A program made the position numbers and the translations under genes. DNA of 43,393 nucleotides from Clostridium lacusfryxellense (GTDB lineage: Bacteria; Bacillota; Clostridia; Clostridiales; Clostridiaceae). Below the pieces are notes generated by a model. That model was not told the origin of the DNA and ran no database searches. It saw only the letters and a program-made list of their open reading frames with translations. Location: assembly GCF_018861735.1 (NCBI RefSeq), contig NZ_JAHLEB010000044.1:1-43393 (forward strand). The letters are read 5' to 3'. Shown here one piece after another: positions 7,305 to 14,451 of this stretch. Every line of letters begins with the position of its first letter. The first letter of the stretch is position 1.

Positions 7305-8114
7305 ATGAGTCATTTAATTGATGTTGAAATAGTAAATGATATTAACAATATTATTACATTCTTAGCAAAACGAGATATAAATGAATTATCTAAAATAGAG
7401 TTAGCTCGTAAGTTCGGAATTACGCAAGTTGATATGGTAATAATTTTAGGAAACAGTATTCCATTTATAGCAGAACTGGGAGCAAAAGCTTATAAAAGTA
7501 ATTTAGCTAAAGATATAATGATAGTTGGTGGTATAGGTCATTCAACCAAATATCTTATTCAAAATGTATTACAAGATGATAATTATAAAGATATTGATGT
7601 ATATGATAAATCTGAAGCAGATATATTAAGACAGATTATAGTGCTAAAAGAAAATATAGAGCCAGATAAAATTATAATTGAAAGTAAATCAACGAATTGT
7701 GGTTCGAATGCTAGTGAAGCATTAAAAATATTAAAAGATAAAGGACAAATTCCGAAATCTATAATATTAATTCAAGATCCTACAATGCAATTAAGAAGTC
7801 ATGCCTCTTTTTTCAAAGACTGGGAGGAAGAAAAAACATTAATTATAAGCTACTCTCCATTTATACCTAAAGTAAAAGCAACTGGAAGTGGTTATGAATT
7901 TATAAATGATGAAATAAGAGGATTATGGGATAAGTCCAGATTTATTGATTTAATTATGGGAGAGATTCCAAGATTAAGAGATGATAAAAATGGATATGGT
8001 CCAATAGGAAAAGGATTTATAACACATGTAGATATGCCCCAGGAAGTATTAACTTCTTATGAAAGATTATTATCCTACTATACAGAATATAAAGAAATTA
8101 AAAATAGAATATAA
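7305..8114 (+). CDS. YdcF/SanA/ElyC-like (DUF218) protein
   Basis: 269 residues. The DUF218 core is clear: VDMVIILGNSIPFIAELGAKAYKSN, IMIVGGIGHST, then IIIESKSTNCGSNASEAL and IILIQDPTMQLRS, a Rossmann-like fold predicted to bind a nucleotide or lipid carrier. There is no signal peptide, so it is cytoplasmic like E. coli YdcF. The start abuts the pspC stop (TAA-ATG) and no ribosome binding site is obvious, so translation is probably coupled. Family members of the SanA/ElyC branch are linked to cell-wall precursor homeostasis, which fits the Ddl gene that follows. Confidence 0.82.
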   Translation: MSHLIDVEIVNDINNIITFLAKRDINELSKIELARKFGITQVDMVIILGNSIPFIAELGAKAYKSNLAKDIMIVGGIGHSTKYLIQNVLQDDNYKDIDVYDKSEADILRQIIVLKENIEPDKIIIESKSTNCGSNASEALKILKDKGQIPKSIILIQDPTMQLRSHASFFKDWEEEKTLIISYSPFIPKVKATGSGYEFINDEIRGLWDKSRFIDLIMGEIPRLRDDKNGYGPIGKGFITHVDMPQEVLTSYERLLSYYTEYKEIKNRI

Positions 8115-8131
8115 AATTGAGAGGTGAAGTT

Positions 8132-9172
8132 ATGAAAATAGTTGTACTCGCAGGTGGATTAAGTCCAGAAAGAGATGTTTCATTATCTTCTGGAAGCCAA
8201 ATTGCTAATGCTCTTAGAGAAACTGGTCATCATGTTTTGCTGTTAGATGTATATGAAGGTTTACAAGCAGATAAAAGCGAATTTGATGATTTATTTCAAG
8301 ACAATATTATTGGTGAACCCTATTATTATAAGGTTAAAGGTGTTGAGCCTGATTTAGATGAGATTAAAAGAAAAAGTAATAATGGGAATTCCCTCATAGG
8401 TGAAAACGTATTATCTCTTTGCCAATTTGCTGATATTGTCTTTATAGCACTACATGGTGCAATGGGTGAAAACGGTCAATTGCAGGCAACTTTCGATGTA
8501 ATGGGAATTAAATATACTGGCACTGGTTATGTTGGTAGTTTACTTGCAATGGATAAGGATTTAACTAAGAGACTGTTGCAACAATCAGGTATTCCAACGG
8601 CTCAATGGTTGACTCTCACTAAAAATTTAGTAACTACGGAACATATAGTAGAAATGATTGGTATGCCATGTGTAGTAAAACCCTGTAGTGCTGGGTCAAG
8701 TATAGGTGTATCGATTGTTTATAATATTGAGCAGTTAGAAGCAGCGATTACTATAGCTAATAAAATTGAATCAAATCTGCTTATTGAGAAAATGATAGTA
8801 GGACGAGAGTTTTCTGTAGGTATATTAGAGGGAAAAGCATTACCAGTTATTGAAATAATACTAAAAGAAGGATTCTATGATTACAAAAATAAATACCAAT
8901 CAGGATTTACTCAAGAGATATGTCCGGCAAAACTTTCGGAATACAATACAAAGCGGGTTCAAGGCCTAGCATTAAAAATATGTGAAATTTTGCGGCTTGG
9001 AACATATTCGAGAATTGATTTTATTTTGGATGATAACGACGAATTTATATGTCTTGAAGCTAATACACTTCCTGGAATGACACCTACAAGTTTAATTCCT
9101 CAAGAAGCGTTAGCAAATAATATTTCATATGTGGAATTGTGTAATAGGATTGTTAATGCTACGGAAAAATAG
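8132..9172 (+). CDS. ddl: D-alanine--D-alanine ligase
   Basis: 346-residue ATP-grasp enzyme joining two D-alanines for peptidoglycan. Visible motifs: VLAGGLSPERDVSLSSG (N-terminal substrate loop), ALHGAMGENGQLQ, CVVKPCSAGSSIGVS (ATP-binding glycine loop), EKMIVGREFSVG, the FYDYKNKY omega-loop tyrosines typical of D-Ala-D-Ala rather than D-Ala-D-lactate ligases, and EANTLPGMTPTSLIP (Mg binding). The frame opens at TTG 8117, but GAGAGGTGAAGTT makes the ATG at 8132 the better start. Last gene of the PspC-YdcF-Ddl operon. It may be an extra copy beside a housekeeping ddl, which cannot be seen here. Confidence 0.93.
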   Translation: MKIVVLAGGLSPERDVSLSSGSQIANALRETGHHVLLLDVYEGLQADKSEFDDLFQDNIIGEPYYYKVKGVEPDLDEIKRKSNNGNSLIGENVLSLCQFADIVFIALHGAMGENGQLQATFDVMGIKYTGTGYVGSLLAMDKDLTKRLLQQSGIPTAQWLTLTKNLVTTEHIVEMIGMPCVVKPCSAGSSIGVSIVYNIEQLEAAITIANKIESNLLIEKMIVGREFSVGILEGKALPVIEIILKEGFYDYKNKYQSGFTQEICPAKLSEYNTKRVQGLALKICEILRLGTYSRIDFILDDNDEFICLEANTLPGMTPTSLIPQEALANNISYVELCNRIVNATEK

Positions 9173-9236
9173 TAATGGAATATACAGAATATAAATAAGT
9201 TAAATTAGAAAATAAGATTAAAAACTACAAATAAAC

Positions 9237-9284
9237 ACTAAGCTATATTTCTACATTTTGTAGGAATATAGCTTAGTATTTTTT
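9237..9284 (+). terminator. Terminator of the ddl operon
   Basis: 17-nt arms (9237-9253 and 9261-9277) pair with one G-U wobble: the core GCTATATTTCTA faces TAGGAATATAGC. A TATTTTTT tail follows. Confidence 0.85.
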
Positions 9285-9456
9285 AAGATAAAATTAATTC
9301 CAATCTAGTTAAATTTTACAGAAATCTAATTCGAAAAACTAGCTAAGCGGTAAGCAAAGGCTTGAAAACATTGAGTTAAAATGAAGTTAAGTCAATGTTA
9401 AAAATGTTATTATACTTAATTAAATTTAACAAGGCCTTAACTGTGAGAATATTGAG

Positions 9457-9520
9457 TGTAAATATATCTTTACATATGATTCGATTTTATCTATAATATA
9501 AGTAAAGATATCTTTACTTA
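9457..9520 (+). promoter_or_regulatory. Promoter with two palindromic operators (XRE regulator)
   Basis: TTTACA (9469-9474), a 17-bp spacer and TATAAT (9492-9497) form a strong sigma-A promoter. An 18-bp near-perfect palindrome, TGTAAATATATCTTTACA (9457-9474), covers the -35. A 22-bp perfect palindrome built on GTAAAGATATCTTTAC covers 9499-9520, just after the -10. The two centres are 44 bp apart, about four helical turns. This is a textbook arrangement for cooperative repression, most simply by the XRE protein encoded 19 bases downstream. Confidence 0.82.
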
Positions 9521-9538
9521 TTAATTGGAGGTCTACTA

Positions 9539-9751
9539 ATGAGAGTTATAAACAATATTCGAAGAATTCGCCAAGAAAGGGTAATAACACAAGTTAAAAT
9601 GGCTGAAGATTTACAAGTTACAAGGCAAACTATTAATGCAATTGAGAAGAATAAATATAATCCTAGCTTGGAGTTAGCACTAAAATTAATACAGTATTTT
9701 GATGTTCCAATTGAGAAATTGTTTTATTTAGAGAAATTAAAGGGGGAATAA
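9539..9751 (+). CDS. XRE-family (Cro/CI-like) small repressor
   Basis: 70 residues, almost entirely one helix-turn-helix domain: IRRIRQERVITQVKMAEDLQVTRQTINAIEKNKYNPSLELALKLIQYFDVPIEKLF, the YgzD/YozG-like class of minimal regulators. It lacks a ligand domain. GGAGG lies before the ATG. The two palindromes in its own promoter make autorepression likely. Such genes are usually paired with a small membrane protein, and the frameshifted gene at 9754 fits that pattern. Confidence 0.9.
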   Translation: MRVINNIRRIRQERVITQVKMAEDLQVTRQTINAIEKNKYNPSLELALKLIQYFDVPIEKLFYLEKLKGE

Positions 9752-9753
9752 CT

Positions 9754-10064
9754 GTGAAAAACCTAGCGAATATGTAATCCCTATTATAGGTGGGGTAGTC
9801 CTTGGAAATGTCATAATGCTAATTTTCTATAAGTTGAATAAAAGAAAAAATGGGAATGTTCCGGATATTGACGAACGAACTGTGTTAAATTTGAAAAGTT
9901 ATCTTATGATTGTACTTTATGTTGTACTTATTGGTAGTGGTGCTATTGTACTTGTTTTATATTCAATGGGTGTCCGTTCTATTGAAACTGGTATGATAGC
10001 AGTCTATTTAATAGCTATATATTTATTAATTGGAGTCGGTGATATTGTAACAAAACATTTATAA
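9754..10064 (+). pseudogene. Frameshifted small membrane protein, partner of the XRE gene
   Basis: GGGGGA precedes GTG at 9754, but that frame stops after a few codons. One base later the frame stays open from CCT at 9762 through PSEYVIPIIGGVVLGNVIML and on to 10064. Adding one A to the five-A run at 9757-9761 would join GTG to it, giving about 103 residues. The protein has three hydrophobic helices and a KNGNVPDIDERT segment resembling DUF2178-type partners of XRE regulators. The open part could also start at the internal ATG 9816 (82 residues), which lacks a good ribosome binding site. It is either a true frameshift, a phase-variable tract or a sequencing error. Confidence 0.6.
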
Positions 10065-10114
10065 AATCTTATAATTATTATAGAATTAGAAGGCTCGTAC
10101 TTTTACCGAGTATA

Positions 10115-10123
10115 TGGTAAAAT
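10115..10123 (+). promoter_or_regulatory. TGGTAAAAT extended -10-like motif
   Basis: This is one of several copies of TATGGTAWAAT in the window, about 100 bases upstream of the YkvA-like gene. It directly follows an imperfect hairpin (CTCG...CGAG, 10094-10110). Confidence 0.4.
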
Positions 10124-10219
10124 AAGAATATAAATTAACTAGAACTTACGAAAGAACATATAGATAATATAATGATATAGATCGTAAAAAAAATATGCTA
10201 AATGTAGGAGGATAACAAT

Positions 10220-10633
10220 ATGAAAAATAATAAACAATCTGATATTAGTAAATATGCAAAGGACTTTACGAAGAGTTCATTTTTAAAGAAAATAAAGCGT
10301 ACAGCAAAAACAGCAGGTATAAGTGTTGTTTATGCAGGTCTTTTATTGTATTACACTTTTCAAAAGGCTACAACTCCTCGTTGGGCAAAAGCATCAATAA
10401 TTAGTTCATTGGGATATTTTATTTCACCACTAGATGGAATTCCAGATATAATTCCAGCACTTGGCTATACAGATGATTTAGGAGTGCTAGTATTAGCTAT
10501 TGGAACAGTATATATGTTCATTGATGATAAGGTAAAAAAAGAAGCAAAAGAAAAAGTAAAAGATTTGTTTGGAAAATACGATGATAGTTTACTAAAAAAT
10601 GTAGATAAACGATTAATAAAAGAAATAAAATAG
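10220..10633 (+). CDS. YkvA-like DUF1232 protein
   Basis: 137 residues. The DUF1232 core is ISSLGYFISPLDGIPDIIPALGYTDDLGVLVLAIGTVY (about 54-91), matching the family pattern SPxDxIPDxIPxLGxxDD, with a hydrophobic helix before it (VVYAGLLLYYTF). A basic helical tail follows. The family is probably membrane-associated and of unknown function. It has a good AGGAGG site and its own terminator, so it is monocistronic. Confidence 0.85.
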   Translation: MKNNKQSDISKYAKDFTKSSFLKKIKRTAKTAGISVVYAGLLLYYTFQKATTPRWAKASIISSLGYFISPLDGIPDIIPALGYTDDLGVLVLAIGTVYMFIDDKVKKEAKEKVKDLFGKYDDSLLKNVDKRLIKEIK

Positions 10634-10646
10634 TCAAAAAAATATG

Positions 10647-10677
10647 AACTCGACATCTTTTGATGTAGGGTTTATTT
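10647..10677 (+). terminator. Hairpin terminator after the YkvA-like gene
   Basis: AACTCGACATC (10647-10657) pairs with GATGTAGGGTT (10662-10672) around TTTT with one G-A mismatch and one G-U wobble. A TATTTTTA tail follows. Confidence 0.65.
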
Positions 10678-11037
10678 TTATTGGTGTTTAGAGGGGTATT
10701 TGCCAATTGGAATGTAGAATAAGGACGAATTCATTTAAAAAAAACAATAAATAAAAAAATAGCTAGAGTTAATATCATACTTAATTAGGAATTAGGTGCC
10801 TTATGTCTAGCTATAAATGTTGCCGAGACCCCATATATATCTTTTAAATTAAAATGCCATAATAATCTCACAATTTTTAGACCTTTATATTTTAGAAAGT
10901 TTAACTTAATCCAGACGGTATATAGAGACCATCTGTTTGGGAACCTGATTTTTTAATTTTTCAAGTTCGTTTTTCAATGTGTATACTAAAAGCTATATAA
11001 ATATAGATTGAAAATATTATATAATATATAAAAGTTG
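10678..11037. other. Non-coding stretch with small inverted repeats
   Basis: No open frame of useful length is seen. It holds a spaced inverted repeat ATAGCTAGA / TCTAGCTAT (10759-10767 and 10804-10812) and a hairpin CAGACGGT / ACCATCTG (10912-10919 and 10928-10935), followed 20 bases later by a T-run (GATTTTTTAATTTTT). These look like terminators left behind by lost genes. Confidence 0.45.
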
Positions 11038-11059
11038 GGAATATCGCTAAAGATATTCC
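11038..11059 (-). terminator. Terminator of the minus-strand gene 11091-11414
   Basis: GGAATATC / GATATTCC (11038-11045 and 11052-11059), an 8-bp perfect stem with a six-base loop. On the minus strand it is followed by CAACTTTTATA. Confidence 0.6.
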
Positions 11060-11090
11060 AAAAAATAAAGTGGGAATGTAGTTACTTTTA

Positions 11091-11414
11091 TCATTCAATA
11101 GCTCTCACATTTATTTGGTTTAAAAATAAGTAACGGTTTTTTAAAAATGTTATGTAAATAAAAATTAATAACCTCTTTAATCCATTGATTGAATTACCAC
11201 AATAAAATTCTAGTAACTCATTACTGTTAACAGTGAAGTTTGATTTTTTACTTCTATACCAATCAATTTTTAGATAAATTGAGTGTTCTCCATTCTCAAT
11301 ATCTAATTCTTTAATTTCACCATCTTTTATATCACCACAATATATCTCATCAATATAAATTTTATAACTTCTGAAAGAATCAAAATATGTTGTTTGTCTT
11401 GATATTCTTATCAT
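11091..11414 (-). CDS. Conserved hypothetical beta-rich protein
   Basis: 107 residues, mostly short beta-strands: IRISRQTTYFDSFRSYKIYID, a turn GDIKDGEIKELDIENGEHSIYLKIDWYRS, then LLEFYCGNSINGLKRLL and a hydrophobic C-terminal segment. The pattern (surface strand, DGE, NGEHSIYLKIDW) recurs in short Firmicute proteins without assigned function and suggests a PEGA-like or immunoglobulin-like sandwich. AAGGA lies before the ATG. It is isolated, between non-coding stretches. Function unknown. Confidence 0.6.
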   Translation of the reverse strand: MIRISRQTTYFDSFRSYKIYIDEIYCGDIKDGEIKELDIENGEHSIYLKIDWYRSKKSNFTVNSNELLEFYCGNSINGLKRLLIFIYITFLKNRYLFLNQINVRAIE

Positions 11415-11821
11415 AAAATATTCATTCCTTTTTGTGAAATTTTACTGTTGCTTGATAAATCATAGCTTATTTTAATTATATGCTGATTATAACATTAATT
11501 CCAAGTATAAGGAATTAAATTATCTTAAAATTGGGGGTCTACCGTTATAGGTAACATGAGTGCAAAATCATAAAGATTTTGCACTCTCTTTATTTTATAT
11601 ATGGTAAAATAAAGATATAAATATGTTAGGTAAAAGAAATGGAGATGGTAATATCACTACTAAGGATAATAATATTGAAATTATTTCTTCCAGTGTAATA
11701 GGATTAGTGGATAAATAATTTTTGTATATAATACATAGATTACATGGAGTAAAATCAAAAATATAGACGTGACGAGGGTATTAATGCCTCGTACACTAGA
11801 GATATAAAGGAGAGAAAAATA
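11415..11821. other. Intergenic stretch with orphan terminator, promoter motif and gene remnant
   Basis: In order: a perfect terminator at 11558-11586 with no plus-strand gene before it; a TGGTAAAAT motif at 11602-11610; a 31-codon open frame at 11623-11718 without a ribosome binding site (peptide ending IISSSVIGLVDK), probably a gene remnant; and a small hairpin ACGAGG / CCTCGT (11772-11777 and 11787-11792) in the leader of the HIT gene. Confidence 0.5.
11558..11598 (+). terminator. Perfect 12-bp terminator without an upstream gene
   Basis: GAGTGCAAAATC / GATTTTGCACTC (11558-11569 and 11575-11586) around ATAAA, followed by TCTTTATTTTATAT. The nearest upstream gene lies on the other strand, so its plus-strand client seems to have been deleted. 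Confidence 0.75.
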
Positions 11822-12199
11822 ATGAGTGAATGTATATTTTGTAATTATAATGAATCAGAAATAATAGTAGAAAATAGATTGGCTTTTGCAATACTTGATC
11901 ATTTCCCAGTAAATAATGGTCATTGCTTGATTATAACTAAGAGACATTTTGCTAACTTCTTTGAGGCAACTGAAGAAGAAATCAAAGCAATATATAAATT
12001 GATGCACGAGGTTAAAGAAATGTTTGATATTCAGTATGAACCATCAGGATATAATATAGGTATTAATGTTGGAACTTATGCAGGACAAACAGTAAACCAT
12101 ATGCATGTGCACTTAATTCCTAGATATATAGGGGATGTTGCTGACCCAAGGGGTGGAGTTAGGAATTTAAAAGAACCGTTAGTTGAATATGATTTATAA
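11822..12199 (+). CDS. HIT family hydrolase (canonical triad)
   Basis: 125 residues. A Cys pair, CIFC (4-7), opens the protein, as in zinc-binding HIT proteins. FPVNNGHCLIITKRH forms the nucleotide-binding strand, and the triad HMHVHLIPRY lies at 93-102, with H95 expected to be the nucleophile. HIT proteins of this type cleave dinucleoside polyphosphates or nucleoside phosphoramidates. AAAGGAGAG precedes the start. It is the first of three HIT-type genes within 2 kb and the only one with all three histidines. Confidence 0.92.
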   Translation: MSECIFCNYNESEIIVENRLAFAILDHFPVNNGHCLIITKRHFANFFEATEEEIKAIYKLMHEVKEMFDIQYEPSGYNIGINVGTYAGQTVNHMHVHLIPRYIGDVADPRGGVRNLKEPLVEYDL

Positions 12200-12261
12200 G
12201 GTTAATGTAGTTGCTAAAATCTAATATATAAACAATGAGAATGAAAAGGGGTGGGGTTAAA

Positions 12262-12768
12262 TTGTACGTTAAGCAATTATCAGAAAACGAGAAAAAAGAG
12301 CTAGAGCAAAGATTTGAAAGAATAAAAGAATTGCAAGAAAAAGGTATATGTTTTGGATGCTATAACTTTAAAACAGGAGATGTTTTCCCAGATGATGGAT
12401 TAATTTTTTACGAAGATGACCAGGTAAGGTGTCAATTTGAAAGATACCCAAGAGCAACTGGCCAGACAATTATTGTATCAAAAGAACATTATGAGGACAT
12501 ATCTGAAATGCCTCTAGAATTAGGGACTCATATATTAAAAATATCAAACGCAATAATTAAACTTCATAAAGAAATTTTGGGTGCAGAAAAAGTGTATATG
12601 TGTACAATTTGTGATGGTAAAAGGAATCATTTACATTTTCAACTCTTGCCACGATTAAAAGGAGAACCGAGGGGTTATCAAAATTTCGTAAGAGAAGAAG
12701 GAATTATTATGGATTATCATGAAACAGCTGAACTCTATAGATGTAAAATGAAAGAAAATATATTATAG
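12262..12768 (+). CDS. Divergent HIT-superfamily protein (HxHxQ variant)
   Basis: 168 residues. An N-terminal coil (LSENEKKELEQRFERIKELQ) precedes a CFGC knuckle (about 30-33). The catalytic strand NHLHFQLLPR keeps the first and middle histidines but replaces the third by Gln, as in the galactose-1-phosphate uridylyltransferase branch. Another conserved strand is YPRATGQTIIVSKEHY. The TTG at 12262 is chosen because AGGGGTGGGG lies just before it; the ATG at 12235 has no ribosome binding site. It could be a nucleotidyl transferase or hydrolase; the substrate is unknown. Confidence 0.78.
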   Translation: MYVKQLSENEKKELEQRFERIKELQEKGICFGCYNFKTGDVFPDDGLIFYEDDQVRCQFERYPRATGQTIIVSKEHYEDISEMPLELGTHILKISNAIIKLHKEILGAEKVYMCTICDGKRNHLHFQLLPRLKGEPRGYQNFVREEGIIMDYHETAELYRCKMKENIL

Positions 12769-12946
12769 TTCAGGAAGTAAAAGTTACCATTTGTAGAATG
12801 TAATCTGAAAAAGTCCATATTTCATATGAATAGGGCTTCATCTTCTCATATTGTTCAACTATTGTAAAAAAATGCGACATATGAAGGATGAAAGACAAAT
12901 CAATAAATAGTAATTTGTTGTGATGTGATGATTATTTAATAACAGG

Positions 12947-13135
12947 ATGGTGAAATTTAATGAAAAAAGAATACTCAACTATACCAAAGTCAATGAAAGA
13001 GATGGTGAAAAAGGATACCTTTACAATGTACATTATCCTATAAACCCAGAAAATTTTGAGGGCAAATCACATGATTGGATAGCAATATTGAAAAAGCAGA
13101 AGGATATGGGGGGACTTGCTTTAAAGGTATATTGA
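12947..13135 (+). pseudogene. Short open frame, possibly frameshifted small gene
   Basis: 62 codons with the plausible C-terminal part YLYNVHYPINPENFEGKSHDWIAILKKQKDMGGLALKVY. The best ribosome binding site (GGATGGTG) leads to the ATG at 12960 in another frame, which encodes MKKEYSTIPKSMKEM and stops at 13043. The two frames overlap as if a one-base indel had split one gene. No family recognised. Confidence 0.35.
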
Positions 13136-13231
13136 TATTCTGAATGTAACTCAATGTAATTGTGTTACTTTCACACCGATGCTATTACCCATTTTAAAAC
13201 AATTGTAAATATAATTATTTTATGGTAATTA

Positions 13232-13240
13232 TGGTATAAT
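13232..13240 (+). promoter_or_regulatory. TGGTATAAT extended -10 promoter
   Basis: An exact TG-extended -10, about 75 bases upstream of the third HIT gene. The surrounding TTATGGTAATTATGGTAT is repeated almost exactly at 37084-37101, before the VanZ-like gene. Confidence 0.6.
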
Positions 13241-13314
13241 CAAATATATATTATTATTCGCAATTGTATTCCATAGAGATGCGACTTGACAACTTTAAAT
13301 GGAGGTAAAATAGC

Positions 13315-13782
13315 ATGAATGATTGGAAAGAAGACAGAATCGGCTCAGCAATAAAAGGTGAAAATCCAACAGTTTTAGCAAAGATGAAAAGTGGTTTTGC
13401 AGTTATAGGCGACCCGCAGTTTCTTCCAGGGTATTGCATTTTGCTTGGTTATCCTCAAGTAGATAGTTTAAATGATTTAAATATTATCAATAGACAAAAT
13501 TTCTTAATTGATATGAGTTTGATAGGCGATGCTATTACTGCTGTATGTAAACCATTAAGAATAAATTATGATATATTGGGTAATACGGATCCTTTTCTCC
13601 ACGCACATATTTTCCCACGGTATGAGTGGGAGGAGGAAGAACGAAGAAAGTACCCAGTATGGTTATATCCAAAAGAATATTGGAGCATGGAGAAATACCA
13701 GTTTACACAAGAGAAACATATGGAAATGAAAAAAAGATTAACTGAGAAACTTCAACAGTTAATGGATAAAAATTATAAGTAG
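13315..13782 (+). CDS. Divergent HIT-superfamily protein (first His lost)
   Basis: 155 residues. The segment GFAVIGDPQFLPGYCILLGYPQV is the nucleotide-binding strand, and DPFLHAHIFPRYEWE aligns with the HIT triad: Phe replaces the first His while the middle and third remain. The C-terminus has a long basic helix. AATGGAGG precedes the ATG. It is probably a nucleotidyl hydrolase or transferase with altered specificity. It is followed by the Nudix and deaminase genes, which suggests a shared nucleotide-related role. Confidence 0.75.
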   Translation: MNDWKEDRIGSAIKGENPTVLAKMKSGFAVIGDPQFLPGYCILLGYPQVDSLNDLNIINRQNFLIDMSLIGDAITAVCKPLRINYDILGNTDPFLHAHIFPRYEWEEEERRKYPVWLYPKEYWSMEKYQFTQEKHMEMKKRLTEKLQQLMDKNYK

Positions 13783-13784
13783 TA

Positions 13785-13812
13785 TTAATTTGCAATGTTC
13801 TAAAATTGCTTC
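13785..13812 (+). repeat. Partial copy of the dispersed intergenic element
   Basis: AATTTGCAATGTTCTAAAA matches the left half of the elements at 14352-14419 and 28449-28505 with few changes. The right half (the CATCAATCGTA stem) is missing. Confidence 0.4.
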
Positions 13813-13870
13813 GAAATAGTAAATTATCCCGAAGTAAGACTATTTATATTGATGATGTAAAAGGAGATAG

Positions 13871-14320
13871 ATGATGGAAAGAAAAATACGTAATTCTGCA
13901 AAGGCATTGATTATTAAAGATGGAAAAATGTTAGTATCAATAATCAATGATAAAGGCAATGTTTTTTATATTATGCCAGGTGGTGGTCAAGACACAGAAG
14001 AATTACTTACAGATACAGTAAAACGTGAATGCGCAGAGGAAATGGGTATAGTGGTAGAACCCAAGTCTCTCTTATTTGTAGTAGAAGGCTTACACGGAGA
14101 ATCATTCCATAGAGTTGATTTAGTTTTCTTATGTAATTACATTAGAGAAATAAAAAATGCAGAAATACATGGGGATAAAAACCAGACTGGATTTAAATGG
14201 CTTTCTATTGAAAATTTGATGAATGAACCGCTATACCCGTCAAAACTTCGGTTGCAAATAATCCATCTTTTTAACAATGAAAAAACAGAGGTTTATCTTG
14301 GAAACGAAAGCATGAAATAG
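13871..14320 (+). CDS. Nudix hydrolase
   Basis: 149 residues. The Nudix box is complete: a GX5EX7REUXEEXGU match runs over GGQDTEELLTDTVKRECAEE and then MGI (about 39-61), giving the Mg-binding glutamates. Upstream, RNSAKALIIKDGKMLVSI is the usual first strand. Nudix enzymes split nucleoside diphosphate-X compounds. The insert near FVVEGLHGESFHRVDLVFLC is typical of the general MutT/ADP-ribose-type fold, but substrate cannot be deduced. AAGGAGATAG lies before the ATG. It belongs to the nucleotide-enzyme cluster. Confidence 0.9.
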   Translation: MMERKIRNSAKALIIKDGKMLVSIINDKGNVFYIMPGGGQDTEELLTDTVKRECAEEMGIVVEPKSLLFVVEGLHGESFHRVDLVFLCNYIREIKNAEIHGDKNQTGFKWLSIENLMNEPLYPSKLRLQIIHLFNNEKTEVYLGNESMK

Positions 14321-14351
14321 ACCCATAAAACGAGAAAATTCTTAGTTAAAG

Positions 14352-14419
14352 TAATTTGCATTGTTCATAAATACTGCATCAATCCTAAAACCAATCGATG
14401 AATAATTGTATTTTAATGG
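14352..14419 (+). repeat. Dispersed intergenic element, copy B
   Basis: Reads AATTTGCATTGTTCATAAA, then TACTGCATCAATC and a degenerate hairpin. It shares most positions with 15081-15150, 26691-26753 and 28449-28505. Lies between Nudix and deaminase genes, in the same orientation as the genes. Confidence 0.55.
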
Positions 14420-14451
14420 GACGTATAGGTTTATATTTTGGAGGTGATATA

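Noticed and set aside
8132-9172. Ddl as a VanA-type D-Ala-D-Lac ligase
   Set aside because: It has the FYDYKNKY omega-loop and EANTLPG context of D-Ala-D-Ala ligases, and no vanH or vanX lies nearby.
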